Shown here: positions 1 through 11,452 of the stretch, one piece after another
How the letters are laid out: the number at the start of each line of letters is the position of its first letter
Position numbering within the stretch: position 1 is the first letter of the stretch
Source: Primula veris
Taxonomy: Eukaryota; Streptophyta; Magnoliopsida; Ericales; Primulaceae
DNA length: 64,000 bases
Direction: 5' to 3'
Assembly (NCBI GenBank): GCA_963682055.1
Contig: OY821750.1
Span: 2,172,501-2,236,500 of the forward strand
Translations under genes and position numbers: made by a program
The notes under the pieces: model-generated
The model's database searches: none
What the model was told of the DNA's origin: nothing
Seen by the model: the letters and a program-made list of their open reading frames with translations, nothing else

Positions 1-465
1 GGCCTGCACGGCTATGTGGATGCTGACATGGCCGGTGATCTGGACAGCCGAAAGAGCACAACGGGATGTGTTTGTACCTTCGGTGGTACTGCTGTGAGTT
101 GGACATCTAAGTTGCAAAAGATTGTTGCATTGTGGACCACAGAGGCTGAGTACGTCGCGGTGACGGAAGCAAGCAAAGAGATGATTTGGTTGCAAGGTTT
201 CTTAGAGGAGCTCGGTCAGAGGACCGACAAGGGAGTTCTGCACTGTGATAGTCAAAGTGCAGTTCAGCTAGCTAAGAACCCTGTATTCCATTCACGCACC
301 AAACACATACAGATTCGTTACCATTTTATCCGGGCTGTTCTGGAAGATGGAATCTTCGCGCTAGAGAAAATTGAGAGCGCTAAGAACCCCGCCGATATGC
401 TAACGAAGACTATTACAATCGACAAACTGAGGCTGTGTGCAACCTCAGTAGGGCTCCGAGCATGA
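1..465 (+). pseudogene. Ty1/copia pol 3' end (RNase H), cut by window edge
   Basis: Open reading frame entering from the left edge and ending at 465. The protein shows the copia RNase H signature: GYVDADMAGD, then DSRKSTTG, the TEAEYVA block, CDSQSAVQLAKNP and the HSRTKHIQIRYHFIR tail, ending with the NPADMLTK motif. This enzyme degrades the RNA strand during reverse transcription in the cytoplasmic particle. The WTTEAEYVAVTEA wording resembles Tnt1/Tork-type elements. An LTR (644-988) follows in the position expected for the 3' LTR. Upstream gag, integrase and reverse transcriptase lie outside the window, so whether the element is intact cannot be judged. Labelled pseudogene only because the CDS is partial here. 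Confidence 0.88.
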
Positions 466-643
466 GGCTCAGGGTCGCCGCTACACTGGAAGAATGGGTA
501 CTCGCCGACGACGGAAGAGTATCAATTACTATACAAGGATACCGATGGGAGCATTCTGCTCGGTGGAGCACAGTGAGTTCGGTGGTCGGGGATAACTGGA
601 GTTCTTTTTTGAAGCACTCGACATTTGACTCCAAGTGGGAGAT

Positions 644-988
644 TGTTGAGTTGTGGAGCCAAATGAGTTTTGGCCATGTCTTCTTATTATCCCACATCGC
701 CTGGAATTGTAATATGACCCATGTTGGGTTCTATTTATATGCCCCAATATCTTGTATTTTAATTACACCTACACAAACACCTCTACATTATAAAGAGAGA
801 GTTCTATTTGCGAGAGAACCATAGATTTGTGTTTAGCTAGATTACGTTTGTAATCCTCTTAATAATATTAAGTGCCACGTGTAGCGGCCCGGAGACGTAG
901 CCAATTTGGGTGAACTCCGTTATCAAAGAGTGTGTGCTCGGTTTAAGTTTTCTGTCTTTCTTTGTGTTCGCCTGTATCGACCCTAACA
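644..988 (+). repeat. 3' LTR of the Tnt1/Tork-like copia element
   Basis: A purine tract at about 635-642 (AGTGGGAGA) is followed by TGTTGAG at 644. The sequence runs to CCTAACA at 988, giving TG...CA ends and a length of about 345 bp. A transcript-start/R-type region contains the hairpin CGGAG...CTCCG at about 889-918. The other LTR is off the window, so these bounds rest on the terminal dinucleotides and the purine tract only. The 5 bp after it (AATTT) would be the target duplication but cannot be paired. Confidence 0.7.
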
Positions 989-1266
989 AATTTAGGGTTT
1001 AGTAAAACCCTAACCCAATTTAGGATTTTTCATTCTTTTAAGATTTTGTACTAAAAATTCAAAACTCAGCGGAATATTTGCAAATTGTATATTTTTTTTA
1101 ATCTTAGTGATTCAAGGTTTAACTTCAAAAAAAAAAAAATTAGTATGTTTTAGTTTCCTGATTATAATACTTTTTTAGCTTGGTAAATGCATGTTGCATG
1201 TTGCATGTTGACATTTTATTACTTTTTCTTTGCCTTAGAGCTTATTAAGTTATGCAAATTGGTTTA

Positions 1267-1673
1267 GGGGCGCGTTTGGCATCGTATTTTTTTTGTAAAA
1301 AAAAGCTGCTTTTTGAAAAAGCAATGAGAAAAAAGTCTGCTTTAATTATAAATACTACAGTGTAGCACGACACCTCTGTAACTTTTTTAATTATAAATGA
1401 CTTAGACCTTGTTTTGTTTATAAGTAATTTTTTACTTATTTCAACTTATAAGCGACTTGTATATTTACGAAATAATTTAATTGGAAAATTACTGCTTTTG
1501 GTAATTTTTATGTGAAAAAACTAAAAAAATCCCCAAATTCCTAGCTTTTTGTAGTAAAAGCTAGCTTTTGAAATGCTAAAAAAAAGATAACATGCCTAAC
1601 AAGCATAGCTTTTTTTTTTTTTATCAAAAAGATAAAAAGAGCTAAGAAAAAAAAGTTGTTGCCAAACATGCAC
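1267..1673. mobile_element. Tourist-like (PIF/Harbinger-type) MITE
   Basis: The block starts GGGGCGCGTTTGGCA and ends TTGCCAAACATGCAC, which are imperfect inverted repeats. TTA flanks it on both sides (1264-1266 and 1674-1676), as expected for a PIF/Harbinger target duplication. The interior is AT-rich with poly-A/T runs and no coding capacity. About 407 bp. Confidence 0.6.
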
Positions 1674-2300
1674 TTAGTCTTTTAGTATAATCCTGAATTC
1701 GCATGAAGCTCGGTATTGTATTAATTTACGATTAGCTATGAAATCAAAGAGGATAGTTTTTAGGTAACTTACCAAGTTGGTGTGTTCCTTGAATCCTTGT
1801 ATTGGAGCGGTTAAATTTCTTCTGGAATTTATTTTTGTTATCATGTTGGGTGCTGAAAAACTAAAATCCAGTAAAAAAACATGTTAAATACATTTTTTAC
1901 TTCTTCTTAAGAGTGTGTAGCGCAGGCTACTCCTATTTCCTTCTCGACATACAACACATCTTTCTAAATTTATTTTGGGATACAAATAACGGAAAATTTG
2001 TCGCTTAAGTTTTTCCCCCGTTTAAAAACTTGGTTGGTTTATTTTCTACAGAGTTGTGTAATTATTTTCCCAAAAAGGTGAAAGAAGAAATTCACCAGGA
2101 AATTATAGAACTCAAGAACTTACTGAAAGACAAAGATGAATAAAGCCTTTTGCATATGTTCGTTGTCTAGTGATATGTGACATGATATTGACGTATTACT
2201 ATGTTCTTTTGATAATTTAGTTTATTCATGAGTGCAATTTAACTCAGAAAATGTGATTCTGCTTGTGTTTTCAGTAGTAAAAAGAGTTACTGTATTACTC

Positions 2301-2759
2301 ACATTGTTTTAAAAAAAAGCGTGCTATACTGCACTATAGTTTAGCGTTTTTAGGCCGAAAAACGCTATGATAAACCGCTATTTGGATGAAAAAACGCTAA
2401 ATTCGCGCTATAGGAACGCTATTTACGCTATAGCGGGTGCAGTCCAATTTTATTTTTTTTAATTAAAATTTTAATGAAATTATTGGAGGGTAAAGAGAAT
2501 TAAACCCCAAAACTCTTACAAAGAAAGTAAATGCTCTGACATCTCAACTACAATCATTTTGTGATTATTAGTTACAACTTTTTATATATATTTAGTTAAT
2601 TTTTATTAGATGTTCTGAATTTAATGCTATATTTATATGTATTTAGGCAAAAAAAAAAAAAAAAGTATACCGCAAAGCGCTATGTAGCAATGCTATTTGC
2701 TCTTTTAGCGTTTCTATCGAAAAAACGATACGCTAGCGATAACACTATTTAAAACATCG
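2301..2759. mobile_element. hAT-like MITE with internal AGCGCTAT-type repeats
   Basis: Imperfect terminal inverted repeats (left TTGTTTTAAA, right TTTAAAACATCG) enclose AT-rich DNA containing many short AGCGTTT and CGCTATA motifs in both orientations. ATTACTC occurs immediately on each side (2294-2300 and 2760-2766), a 7-8 bp target duplication compatible with hAT. No coding capacity. Class assignment is an inference. Confidence 0.5.
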
Positions 2760-4173
2760 ATTACTCCTACAGAAACTCTGGTTCCCTGATAACACAATTT
2801 AAGCGTGTGGAATAATTCTCTGTGTTTGTTAAGTTGGGTAAATGAGAGTTGGAAGTAAACTTCTACATATAAGAAGGGGTATCAGATAGAATCCCAGAAT
2901 ATAGCTGGTGACCAGAGTTGGAAGTAAACTTCTACGCTAAAGATTGAAAACGGGTATCAGATGGAATCTGCATTAACTATTATCCTATCACTTTGCTGAA
3001 ATTAACTAGCTCATAAAATCTTCAGCAAAGTGATGGGTTTTACTGCATTTTCAAGTGAATTATAATGCTGAAGAGCTTTTCCAATTAATAACTTCTTTTA
3101 TTTTTCAGAGGGAGAAAGACAAACTTCACAAGAAAATTGCTCAACTGGAGAAAAGCTTGAGAGATAAGGATGTACCATTGAAGCTTTGAAAACTTTTATT
3201 AGCGAAAGAGAACAAGAGCAACGAGGAATTGCAGGAAGTGTCTCGAACAGTGTTTAAGGTTCTTTTGTTTTCCTCTCCCCTTTATATTTATGTTCTTTTT
3301 TTTATTTGTAAGTTAATGTAATTGTTTCTCCTGTCTAGATGAATTGATAAATTAAATTGTAGAAGGTCAGGTGTTTCACTTCTCATTGGCACCTGATATG
3401 GAAAGTTTTCCTGTTTTCTTATATTCATCATGAGAAATATGGGGGACGGTATTGTTTTTTTTTAATCCCAGACTAGGTTCAATTAGGAAGTGACAGCTCT
3501 GGTTACAAATTTTCCCAAAAAGTTGACAATAACAAGCTAATGTAATACCTTAGTGTTAATTCTTTTCTCTTTGGCAAGCAATAGGTTATGAGAAACCCTT
3601 GCTTTAACCGCTTATACTTATACTGTAAATGTGATTGTGACTTTGGTTTCAACAAGATATCATAGCTGAACTGATAATGAGCGGTTTCTCAATTATCTGT
3701 TTCGTGTTATCATCAAACTAGTTTTTTGTTTTTTTTTTTTGTTTTTTTTTTATGGATGAGCGGAACTCGGCCTCATCATTTTGGTTGACTGACGAAATTG
3801 AACTCTATAATAACCTTATATACAAAGTCGATCCTGTACGTCTTCAACTCTTTGTTTCAGAAGCAGAGGGGAAATCTTGACCAGAAACTGTTACAACTGG
3901 CGGATAAAACGGATGCGATGCTGGCAATGGAGTTAGAAATAGAGCAATTGAAAGGGAATTTGAAGGTTGTAAAAGCCCAGTTTGGAGAAAGTGAAGATAC
4001 TATTTACAATTTAGAAGAATTGAACCAAACTTTATTTCAAAAGGAGAGGATGAGTAATGATGAGCTGTACGAAGCTCATAAAGTACTGGTTAACGTGAGT
4101 GCTGAGGCTACTTCCTTTTCATCTCACCTTTTTGCTCTATTGAGCCGTTTAATTGAGGAAAACAAATTACCTG

Positions 4174-5435
4174 TGTTAGGACCAGATTTCTGGTCTAAAT
4201 ATTGTTAATTGTCTATTGGTTTTTACTAAATAAATCCTAACTGTTATTAAGAACTATGACAGGATTGACAGGTTCCAAGTACCAGTTGCAACCTCAGTTA
4301 CAACCTACTAAATTAGTAGTATTAGGTTTCAAGTACTGGTTGCAACCTTAGTTACAACCTGTGGTGACAGGTTTCAAGTACCAGTTGCAACCTCAGTTGC
4401 AACCACAGTTCAACCTGCTGTTAAAACAGAATTCTGTCTTGTTTCATTATTCTACATTACTAATTGTTTAATGCTAATCATTTGTTTTAAAGTATGTAGG
4501 ATATATTCTCATAAGGTTTTAAACGTGTATATGTGTTTATTGAGAATATTAATGTGTTAAGGAAAGATGTTTATAAAAGATATAAAGAGATTAGTTTATA
4601 AGGTTATGTTTCCTTTTAATTTATATATCTCTATTCTTATGCTTGTCCTTATCACTTGATTCAATCTTTTGATTCTTATAATATTCAGTAAAGATATGTA
4701 TAAAGATTGATTGATATGTGGAGTTAAATGTTTCATATGTTTATGAAAAGATATTATCTTTAAGAGATCATATCTTTATATGTTTCCTTTCAAAGGAAAA
4801 AGATTAACTCCTACTTTCAAGTGTGTTACTAAACAGGTGTTAATCAAAGATGATTAGAGTCAATCCATGCTGAAGAATCTCGTGATACTTGGAGAGATTG
4901 AAGCTAATCAACCAAGTCAAAAGCAATCAAAAGATATTGAAGATAGAAGATTGTTTTTACTTGTTTATATACTTAGTAACTTAAGCTTGTAAAGTTGTGT
5001 GTTCTAAATTATAAAGAACTTATTTTTCTAGAGAGAATACACGTGAGCTTTAAAAAGAAAACAATGGTGGGATGCCATTGATTTATAAGTGATAGTTATA
5101 GAGTAGGAGCAATATAGTGATAGGCAGAAAAACCTAGAGGGAGTCTAAGTTTTTCATTAAGACTTGAGTCATATATTGTAAGCTTTTTATAATATCATAA
5201 TCTGGGTAAGTGCCCCGGAGACGTAGCCTAGTTAGGTGAACTCCGTTGTTAAATGTGCGTGTGAATTATTTCCAAGTACATTTAATTTTAAAACAGTTCT
5301 GTCCATTAATACACTTGGTTCCAACTGCAGTTCCAACCTCACTTGGAACCTTATACACTTGGTTCCAACTGCAGTTCCAACTCCACTTGGAACCTTACTG
5401 CAAAACTGCATCTAGAACAGCGGATAGGAATTTCA
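4174..5435 (+). repeat. 5' LTR of the SIRE element
   Basis: 1262 bp, TG...CA ended. Contains three copies of the element's period-12 GTTNNAAC motif near its start (about 4269-4416) and another cluster at the U5 end (5313-5394). A hairpin-capable block, CCCCGGAGACGTAGCC...GAACTCCG, lies at about 5213-5244 and closely matches the block in the unrelated-lineage LTR at 889-918. Confidence 0.95.
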
Positions 5436-5437
5436 AT

Positions 5438-5449
5438 TGGTATCAGAGC
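5438..5449 (+). other. Primer-binding site (initiator tRNA-Met)
   Basis: TGGTATCAGAGC, 2 bp after the LTR end. This is the usual plant copia primer site, complementary to the 3' end of initiator methionine tRNA. Confidence 0.93.
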
Positions 5450-5494
5450 TTCACACTAGATCTTACTTAGTGTGGATCCTGTGTTCTAGTAACA

Positions 5495-8400
5495 ATGGAC
5501 TTAATGAGGGAAGGAAACGCCTTCAACAAACCTCCATTGCTTGAAGGAGGAGTAAACTATGGAGTATGGAAAATTAGAATGAGGTCCTTCATCAAACAGC
5601 AGAATGAACATGCATGGAAGACTGTTATGTATGGATGGGAGGCTCCAACTACCATGGATAATGAAGGAGAACTGATTCTCTTACCTGAAGACAGATGGTC
5701 TACTGAAGAAGACAGAAAATCAAGTGCCAACTCAACAGCCATAAACTTGATTTTTGCTGGTGTAACTCTCAGCGTATTCAGGTATATCTCTCATTGTGAA
5801 ACAGCTAAAGAAGCATGGGATATTTTGCAAGTTACTTTTGAAGGAACCACTAAAGTAAAAGCTTTCAAACTTCAACAGTTAACTACCCAATTTGAGAACT
5901 TAAGAATGGAGGAAGATGAAAACATTGAACAATTTAATGGTAGAATCTGCCACATTGCTCATCAAGCTGGAACATTAGGTGAAAAATACAGTGATGCTAA
6001 ACTTGTTAAGAAAACTCTTAGGTCACTCCCAGAAAGGTTTGAAATTAAGGTCACAGCTATTGAAGAATCAACTGACTTAGATAATCTTAAACTTGAAGAA
6101 CTCATAGGAAATCTTAGTACACATGAACTGAAATTCTTCAAACATAAAAGACCAGAAAAGGGAATAGCATTCCAAGCTAAGAAAACTGAATCTAATACCT
6201 GTGATAAAATGAGTGATGAAGAACAACTAGCTTTCTTTGCAAAAAAGGTGTACAAGAAGTTTTATAAGAAAAAGGAGGATGATACTGGTTCATCTAAAAA
6301 CTTTCAGAAAAAGGATAACCAGTTTAAGACAGAGTCTAGGTTCAATAATAACTCTACAGGAAAGTGGAATTCCAAAGAAAAGGATAACAAAGAATACAAA
6401 TCTAAAGAGATTCAGTGTAGAGAATGTAGAGGTTTTGGTCATATTCAGGCTGAGTGTGCAAACACTTTAAAAAGAAACAAAAATGCTTATATAACCACTC
6501 ATAGTGATAGTGATTCTGAGAGTAACAGTGATGAAGAGGATGGTTCAAATTTTGTTAATTTCATGGGAATAATCACTGAAAAAGAACCTACTTATGAAAG
6601 TGACTGTGAGCAGGTTTCAACCCCAGTTACAACTGCCTGTGAAACATATAGCAGTGATGAGGAAGAGCCTTCTGATGAAAACATTACTAAGCAATACCTT
6701 GTTCTGTATGAAAAGTATAAATGTCTGAGTAAACAATCTTTGATCATAAGCAAGCTGAATGTTGATCTAAAGGATGAGGTTAAAAATCTTACTGAGAAGC
6801 TTAAATTACAACTGGCTGAACTTACTGAAACTAAAAAGATAATAAAATTGCTGAATGTTTCTGCTTCAGATAAATTAGATGACATGCTGTCATATTCTAG
6901 AGGATCCAAAGATATCAGTGGTCTAGGTTACTATGGTGGTAAGAGTACAGGAAAAACTACTTTTATTGAAGCTGTTGCTAAAGCTAAAACTCATGATTTT
7001 GATCACAAGGTTAGAAGCTCAGTTGCAACCAGAGTTGCAACCAGGAATAAAACTCAGGTTTATGTAAAGAAGGTTGGAAGCTCAGTTACAACCAAAGTTG
7101 CAACCATGAACAAACTGAATAACTTTAGGTTGAAGTTGTGCAATTTCTGTAAAAAACCTGGTCATTCTGAAATCCAGTGTTATTTAAAAAGAAACAGAAA
7201 GTATATTTCCCAGAAAACCTGGTTGGCTTCTGTCAATAAAAATTTGAAATGGGTTTGGAAAGTTAAAGAAAAAGCAACTTTAGTTGCTAACAACAAAGCT
7301 GTTATTAACTCTTTGAATGCTGTTACTTCTAATGATTGGTATTTTGACAGTGGATGCTCTAAGCATATGACAGGTACTGCAAGCCTCCTAAAAAATGTCA
7401 CAATTCTTACAGGTAACACTGTTGTGTTTGGAGGTGGAGATACAGGTAAAATTATTGGTAAAGGTACCTTAAACAAACCTGGAATGCCTGATATTGAGGA
7501 TGTTTTTCTTGTAGATGGTCTAAAAGCTAATCTTATTAGTATCAGTCAACTCTGTGATAATGAAATGACTGTTAAATTTGACAAAGAAAGGTGTCTAATT
7601 ACTAATCTTAACAATGATTTAATCATGACTGGAGTTAGATCAACCAACAGTTGCTATGTGTTTGAAAAAGCTGAAAAAGAAATGCCTCAAAGTAGGTGTA
7701 ATCAAGCCATTACTAATAATGTAGATATTTGGCATAAAAGGCTTGGGCATGTGAATTACAAAACTTTAGATAAGCTTGTTAAAAAAGAATTGATAAGAGG
7801 AATTCCTAAACTTAGTGCTAAAACTCAAAGTGTCTGTGGTGATTGTGCTATAGGCAAACAAACCAAAAGTATTCACAAAAGTACTAGTCTAATCTACACT
7901 AAGAGAGTCTTAGAACTTCTTCACATTGACTTGATGGGTCCTATGCAAACTGCCAGTATAGGTGGTAAGAAGTACATTCTAGTAGTTGTAGATGATTTCT
8001 CTAGATACTCTTGGGTAGTGTTCTTAAAGGATAAGTCTGAAACTTTTGAACTATTCAAAACTTTGTGCTTAAAACTGCAACTTGAAAAAGGTTCCACTAG
8101 TGGTAATATTGCTAGGATTAGAAGTGATCATGGAACTGAATTTGAAAATATCAGGTTTAAAGAATTCTGCAACTCCTTAGGAATATGTCATGAGTTCTCT
8201 GCTCCTAAAACTCCACAGCAAAATGGCATAGTTGAAAGGAAAAATAGAACCATTCAGGAAATGGCTAGAGTAATGCTTAACTCTAAGAAACTTGCCAATA
8301 GATTTTGGGCTGAAGCTGTTAATACTGCCTGTCATATAGTTAATAGAGTTTATATTACTAAAGGTACTTCCATGACAGCTTATGAAATATGGAAAGGTAG

Positions 8401-10480
8401 AAAACCCAATGTAAAGTATTTTCAAGTTTTTGGATGTATTTGTTACATTCTCAGAGATAGAGAGCATCTTGGTAAATTTGACTCTAAAAGTGATAAAGGG
8501 ATTTTTCTAGGTTATGCTCAGAATAGTAGAGCATTTAGAGTCTTCAATCAAAGAACAAACTGTGTTATGGAATCTTATAATGTGTTATTTGATGACCTAA
8601 AAACTATTGATGAGATTACAGGTGATGATGAACAGGCTGAGACTACAGAAAAAGAGAAAGAAGAAACTCAACAAACTGGAAGTTCCAGAGTGGTTGGAAG
8701 TCCAGTTGCAACTGAGGTTACAACTGAGGTTGGAACTGAGGTTGGAACCACAGTTGAAACCCAGAATGCTGCTGAATCTGAAGAAGAAGAAGAAAGTTCT
8801 CATGCTCAGTCAACTAGCAGGCCTCGCTATGTAAGGACTCAGAAAAATCATTCTCTTGGCAATGTCATAGGAGAAGTTACATCAGGTATGAAAACCAGAG
8901 GTAAAAGAAATAATGTTGTTCACTTTGCTTGTTATATCTCTCAGTTAGAACCTAAGAATATAAAAGAAGCTCTAGAAGATAGTGAATGGATTTTAGCTAT
9001 GCAGGATGAATTGGCCCAATTTGAGAGAAATGATGTATGGACTTTAGTACCCAGACCTTCTAATAAAAATGTTATAGGGACTAAATGGATTTTTAGAAAT
9101 AAAAGTGATGAGGATGGAGTGATTATCAGGAATAAAGCTAGGTTGGTAGCTCAGGGTTATACACAAATTGAGGGAATTGACTTTGATGAAACCTTTGCTC
9201 CTGTAGCTAGAATTGAATCCATTAGAATGCTACTATCTCTTGCATGTCTGTATGATTTTAAACTGTTTCAACTTGACATAAAGAGTGCTTTTCTTAATGG
9301 TGTGATTAATGAAGAGGTTTATGTCTGTCAACCTAAGGGATTTGAAGATCCTAACTTTCCTGAACATGTTTATTTGCTGAAAAAGGCCTTGTATGGTCTT
9401 AAGCAAGCCCCTAGAGCTTGGTATGATAGATTGACCAAGTTTTTGCTTGAAAAAGGTTTTAAAAGAGGGGGAGTTGATAAAACTCTGTTTACAAAGAAAA
9501 CTACAAAGGATATAATTGTTGCTCAAATATATGTTGATGACATTGTGTTTGGCTCATCTTCTAATAAGAGGATTGAAGAATTCATTTCTGATATGAAAAA
9601 TGAATTTGAAATGAGTGGTGGAGGTGAATTGACTTACTTTCTAGGTTTGCAAGTTAAACAGAATGAGAAAGGGATTTTTCTATGTCAAAGCAAGTATGCA
9701 GACAATCTTGTTAAGAAGTTTGGTCTAAGTGAGAGTAAAGAAAAGAGAACTCCTATGAGTACTACCCTTAAACTGTCTAAAAATGATAAAGGAAAAAGTG
9801 TTTGTCCCAGTCTTTATAGATCCATGATTGGAAGTTTGCTGTATTTAACTGCTAGTAGACCAGACCTTTGCTTAAGTGTAGGAGTCTGTGCCAGATATCA
9901 AGCAAATCCTTTAGAACCTCATCTTCTAGCTGTCAAAAGAATTCTAAGGTATGTAAAAGGAACACCTCATCTAGGCCTATGGTATTCTAAAGATACAAAC
10001 CATTTTCTTAGTGGCTACTGTGATGCAGATTGGGCAGGAAACATAGATGATAGAAAGAGTACTTCTGGTGGTTGTTTTTATTTTGGAAATAATCTTGTTT
10101 CTTGGTTCAGTAAAAAGCAAAATTGCATATCTTTATCTACTGCTGAGGCAGAATATGTTGCAGCTGGAAGTGGATGCACTCAACTAATTTGGATGAAACA
10201 AATGTTAACTGATTATAATGTTAAACAAGAGATATTAACTCTGTTTTGTGATAACAAAAGTGCTATAGATTTAGCTAAAAATCCAGTTCAACATTCCAGA
10301 ACCAAACATATTGATCTAAGGCATCATTTTATTAGAGAACTAGTTGAAGAAAAGAGCTTAATTTTAGAACATGTTTCAACTGAAAGACAATTAGCAGATA
10401 TTTTCACAAAGCCCCTTGATACAAACAAGTTTGAATCATTAAGAAGTGACATAGGGGTATGTCATTATCAATCTAATTGA
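5495..10480 (+). CDS. SIRE-type gag-pol polyprotein, intact, 1661 aa
   Basis: One uninterrupted frame from ATG 5495. N-terminal gag of SIRE type (PPLLEGGVNYGVWKIRM; then WDILQVTFEGTTKVK). Two CCHC zinc knuckles: CRECRGFGHIQAEC at about residue 307 and CNFCKKPGHSEIQC at about 548, unusually far apart with an acidic and coiled linker between them. Protease motif DSG in WYFDSGCSKHM at about 618. Integrase HHCC from about 746 (HKRLGHVN ... CGDCAIGK) and DDE core (HIDLMGP, RSDHGTEF, PQQNGIVERKNR). Reverse transcriptase from about 1194 (GTKWIFRNK, QLDIKSAFLNG) with catalytic YVDD at about 1345. RNase H from about 1508 (YCDADWAG, STAEAEYVAAG) to the HSRTKHIDLRHHF tail. The polyprotein forms the particle, copies RNA to DNA and integrates it. 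A linker of VATEVTTEVGTEVGTTVET repeats at about residues 1070-1090 is encoded by the period-12 DNA motif. Confidence 0.96.
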   Translation: MDLMREGNAFNKPPLLEGGVNYGVWKIRMRSFIKQQNEHAWKTVMYGWEAPTTMDNEGELILLPEDRWSTEEDRKSSANSTAINLIFAGVTLSVFRYISHCETAKEAWDILQVTFEGTTKVKAFKLQQLTTQFENLRMEEDENIEQFNGRICHIAHQAGTLGEKYSDAKLVKKTLRSLPERFEIKVTAIEESTDLDNLKLEELIGNLSTHELKFFKHKRPEKGIAFQAKKTESNTCDKMSDEEQLAFFAKKVYKKFYKKKEDDTGSSKNFQKKDNQFKTESRFNNNSTGKWNSKEKDNKEYKSKEIQCRECRGFGHIQAECANTLKRNKNAYITTHSDSDSESNSDEEDGSNFVNFMGIITEKEPTYESDCEQVSTPVTTACETYSSDEEEPSDENITKQYLVLYEKYKCLSKQSLIISKLNVDLKDEVKNLTEKLKLQLAELTETKKIIKLLNVSASDKLDDMLSYSRGSKDISGLGYYGGKSTGKTTFIEAVAKAKTHDFDHKVRSSVATRVATRNKTQVYVKKVGSSVTTKVATMNKLNNFRLKLCNFCKKPGHSEIQCYLKRNRKYISQKTWLASVNKNLKWVWKVKEKATLVANNKAVINSLNAVTSNDWYFDSGCSKHMTGTASLLKNVTILTGNTVVFGGGDTGKIIGKGTLNKPGMPDIEDVFLVDGLKANLISISQLCDNEMTVKFDKERCLITNLNNDLIMTGVRSTNSCYVFEKAEKEMPQSRCNQAITNNVDIWHKRLGHVNYKTLDKLVKKELIRGIPKLSAKTQSVCGDCAIGKQTKSIHKSTSLIYTKRVLELLHIDLMGPMQTASIGGKKYILVVVDDFSRYSWVVFLKDKSETFELFKTLCLKLQLEKGSTSGNIARIRSDHGTEFENIRFKEFCNSLGICHEFSAPKTPQQNGIVERKNRTIQEMARVMLNSKKLANRFWAEAVNTACHIVNRVYITKGTSMTAYEIWKGRKPNVKYFQVFGCICYILRDREHLGKFDSKSDKGIFLGYAQNSRAFRVFNQRTNCVMESYNVLFDDLKTIDEITGDDEQAETTEKEKEETQQTGSSRVVGSPVATEVTTEVGTEVGTTVETQNAAESEEEEESSHAQSTSRPRYVRTQKNHSLGNVIGEVTSGMKTRGKRNNVVHFACYISQLEPKNIKEALEDSEWILAMQDELAQFERNDVWTLVPRPSNKNVIGTKWIFRNKSDEDGVIIRNKARLVAQGYTQIEGIDFDETFAPVARIESIRMLLSLACLYDFKLFQLDIKSAFLNGVINEEVYVCQPKGFEDPNFPEHVYLLKKALYGLKQAPRAWYDRLTKFLLEKGFKRGGVDKTLFTKKTTKDIIVAQIYVDDIVFGSSSNKRIEEFISDMKNEFEMSGGGELTYFLGLQVKQNEKGIFLCQSKYADNLVKKFGLSESKEKRTPMSTTLKLSKNDKGKSVCPSLYRSMIGSLLYLTASRPDLCLSVGVCARYQANPLEPHLLAVKRILRYVKGTPHLGLWYSKDTNHFLSGYCDADWAGNIDDRKSTSGGCFYFGNNLVSWFSKKQNCISLSTAEAEYVAAGSGCTQLIWMKQMLTDYNVKQEILTLFCDNKSAIDLAKNPVQHSRTKHIDLRHHFIRELVEEKSLILEHVSTERQLADIFTKPLDTNKFESLRSDIGVCHYQSN

Positions 10481-11452
10481 ATACTTTTGCTAAATATGTC
10501 TGTATTGAGTACCTTTAATAAGTTTTATTTCTAAGGTTAAAGTCTTATTTTGAGCTATGATGTTTTTGTCTTGAAAAAGCCGCTTTTTTGGTGTCTCAAA
10601 AACAGATGTGAGGTAACTTGTCCTTAAAAAACCTCTCTGGTAATAGAGTTGCAAGCACAAAGTGCAATTTTATATGATGGTTGCAAGTTCAGTTGCAACA
10701 TCAGTTGAAACCTCACACTCTCTATAGTTGGTTGGAAGTTCAGTTGGAACATCAGTTGAAACCTCGTGTTAAAAATACTGGTTGCAAGCTCAGTTGAAAC
10801 ATCAGTTGAAACCTCAGTCTATGTTATAGCTGTCAAGACAAAGTCTTGTAAAATTTTGACATCACTTATACTCTTTCCTTGCTGAGGTCATCAAACTAGT
10901 TTTTGTGTAGAAATAAAAACGGATTTGCTCAATTTAAGCTCCTAAAATTTAATCTTTATTAGAGTTATTCTTTGATAAACATATTTTCGTGAGTAAATTG
11001 CTAGGTTTCTTTTGTTTTCCTAAAAGTTAGATATCTGTTTAAGTGTTCTTTATCTTGAATCAAGTCAAATTTCCTTAAAGCTTCAATGTTTGATTTTTCA
11101 AATTTTGGATGAATCTGTTTTGAAAAAGGAATGTTTATCTGTTTAATTGGCTGAAGTTATCTTATTGCCAACTGTCTCTTGCGTAATCTGAGTATGATTT
11201 TCTTTTAAAATCTGTTGATAAACTACTTCCTTTTTTTAAGCCAAAATATGCTGCTTAATTGATTTGCATGTATCTATTTCCAATTTCAAAAAGATATGGT
11301 CTTTATTGCTATTTATACAAACATCTTTTTACTATCCAAAATCAATTACTTTTTACAGAATAACTCTCTCTCTCTCATCTCTGTAAAACCCTAGGCTTGC
11401 TGTAGAAACCCACTGCAAGGTTCTAAGTAAGGTTCTAACCCCAGTTGCAACC
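10481..11452 (+). other. Spacer between pol and the third ORF of SIRE
   Basis: About 970 bp with no ORF. It holds the densest non-coding cluster of the period-12 motif (10678-10818: alternations of GTTGCAAC, GTTGGAAC and GTTGAAAC) and a further copy at 11418-11452 directly before the ATG. A pyrimidine run TCTCTCTCTC lies at about 11365-11374, as in many plant leader regions. A subgenomic promoter or splice acceptor for the third ORF may lie here; I cannot prove it. Confidence 0.6.

Noticed and set aside
5557..9526. Minus-strand and shifted frames inside the SIRE gag-pol
   Set aside because: Shadows of the intact 1661-aa frame with no family features.
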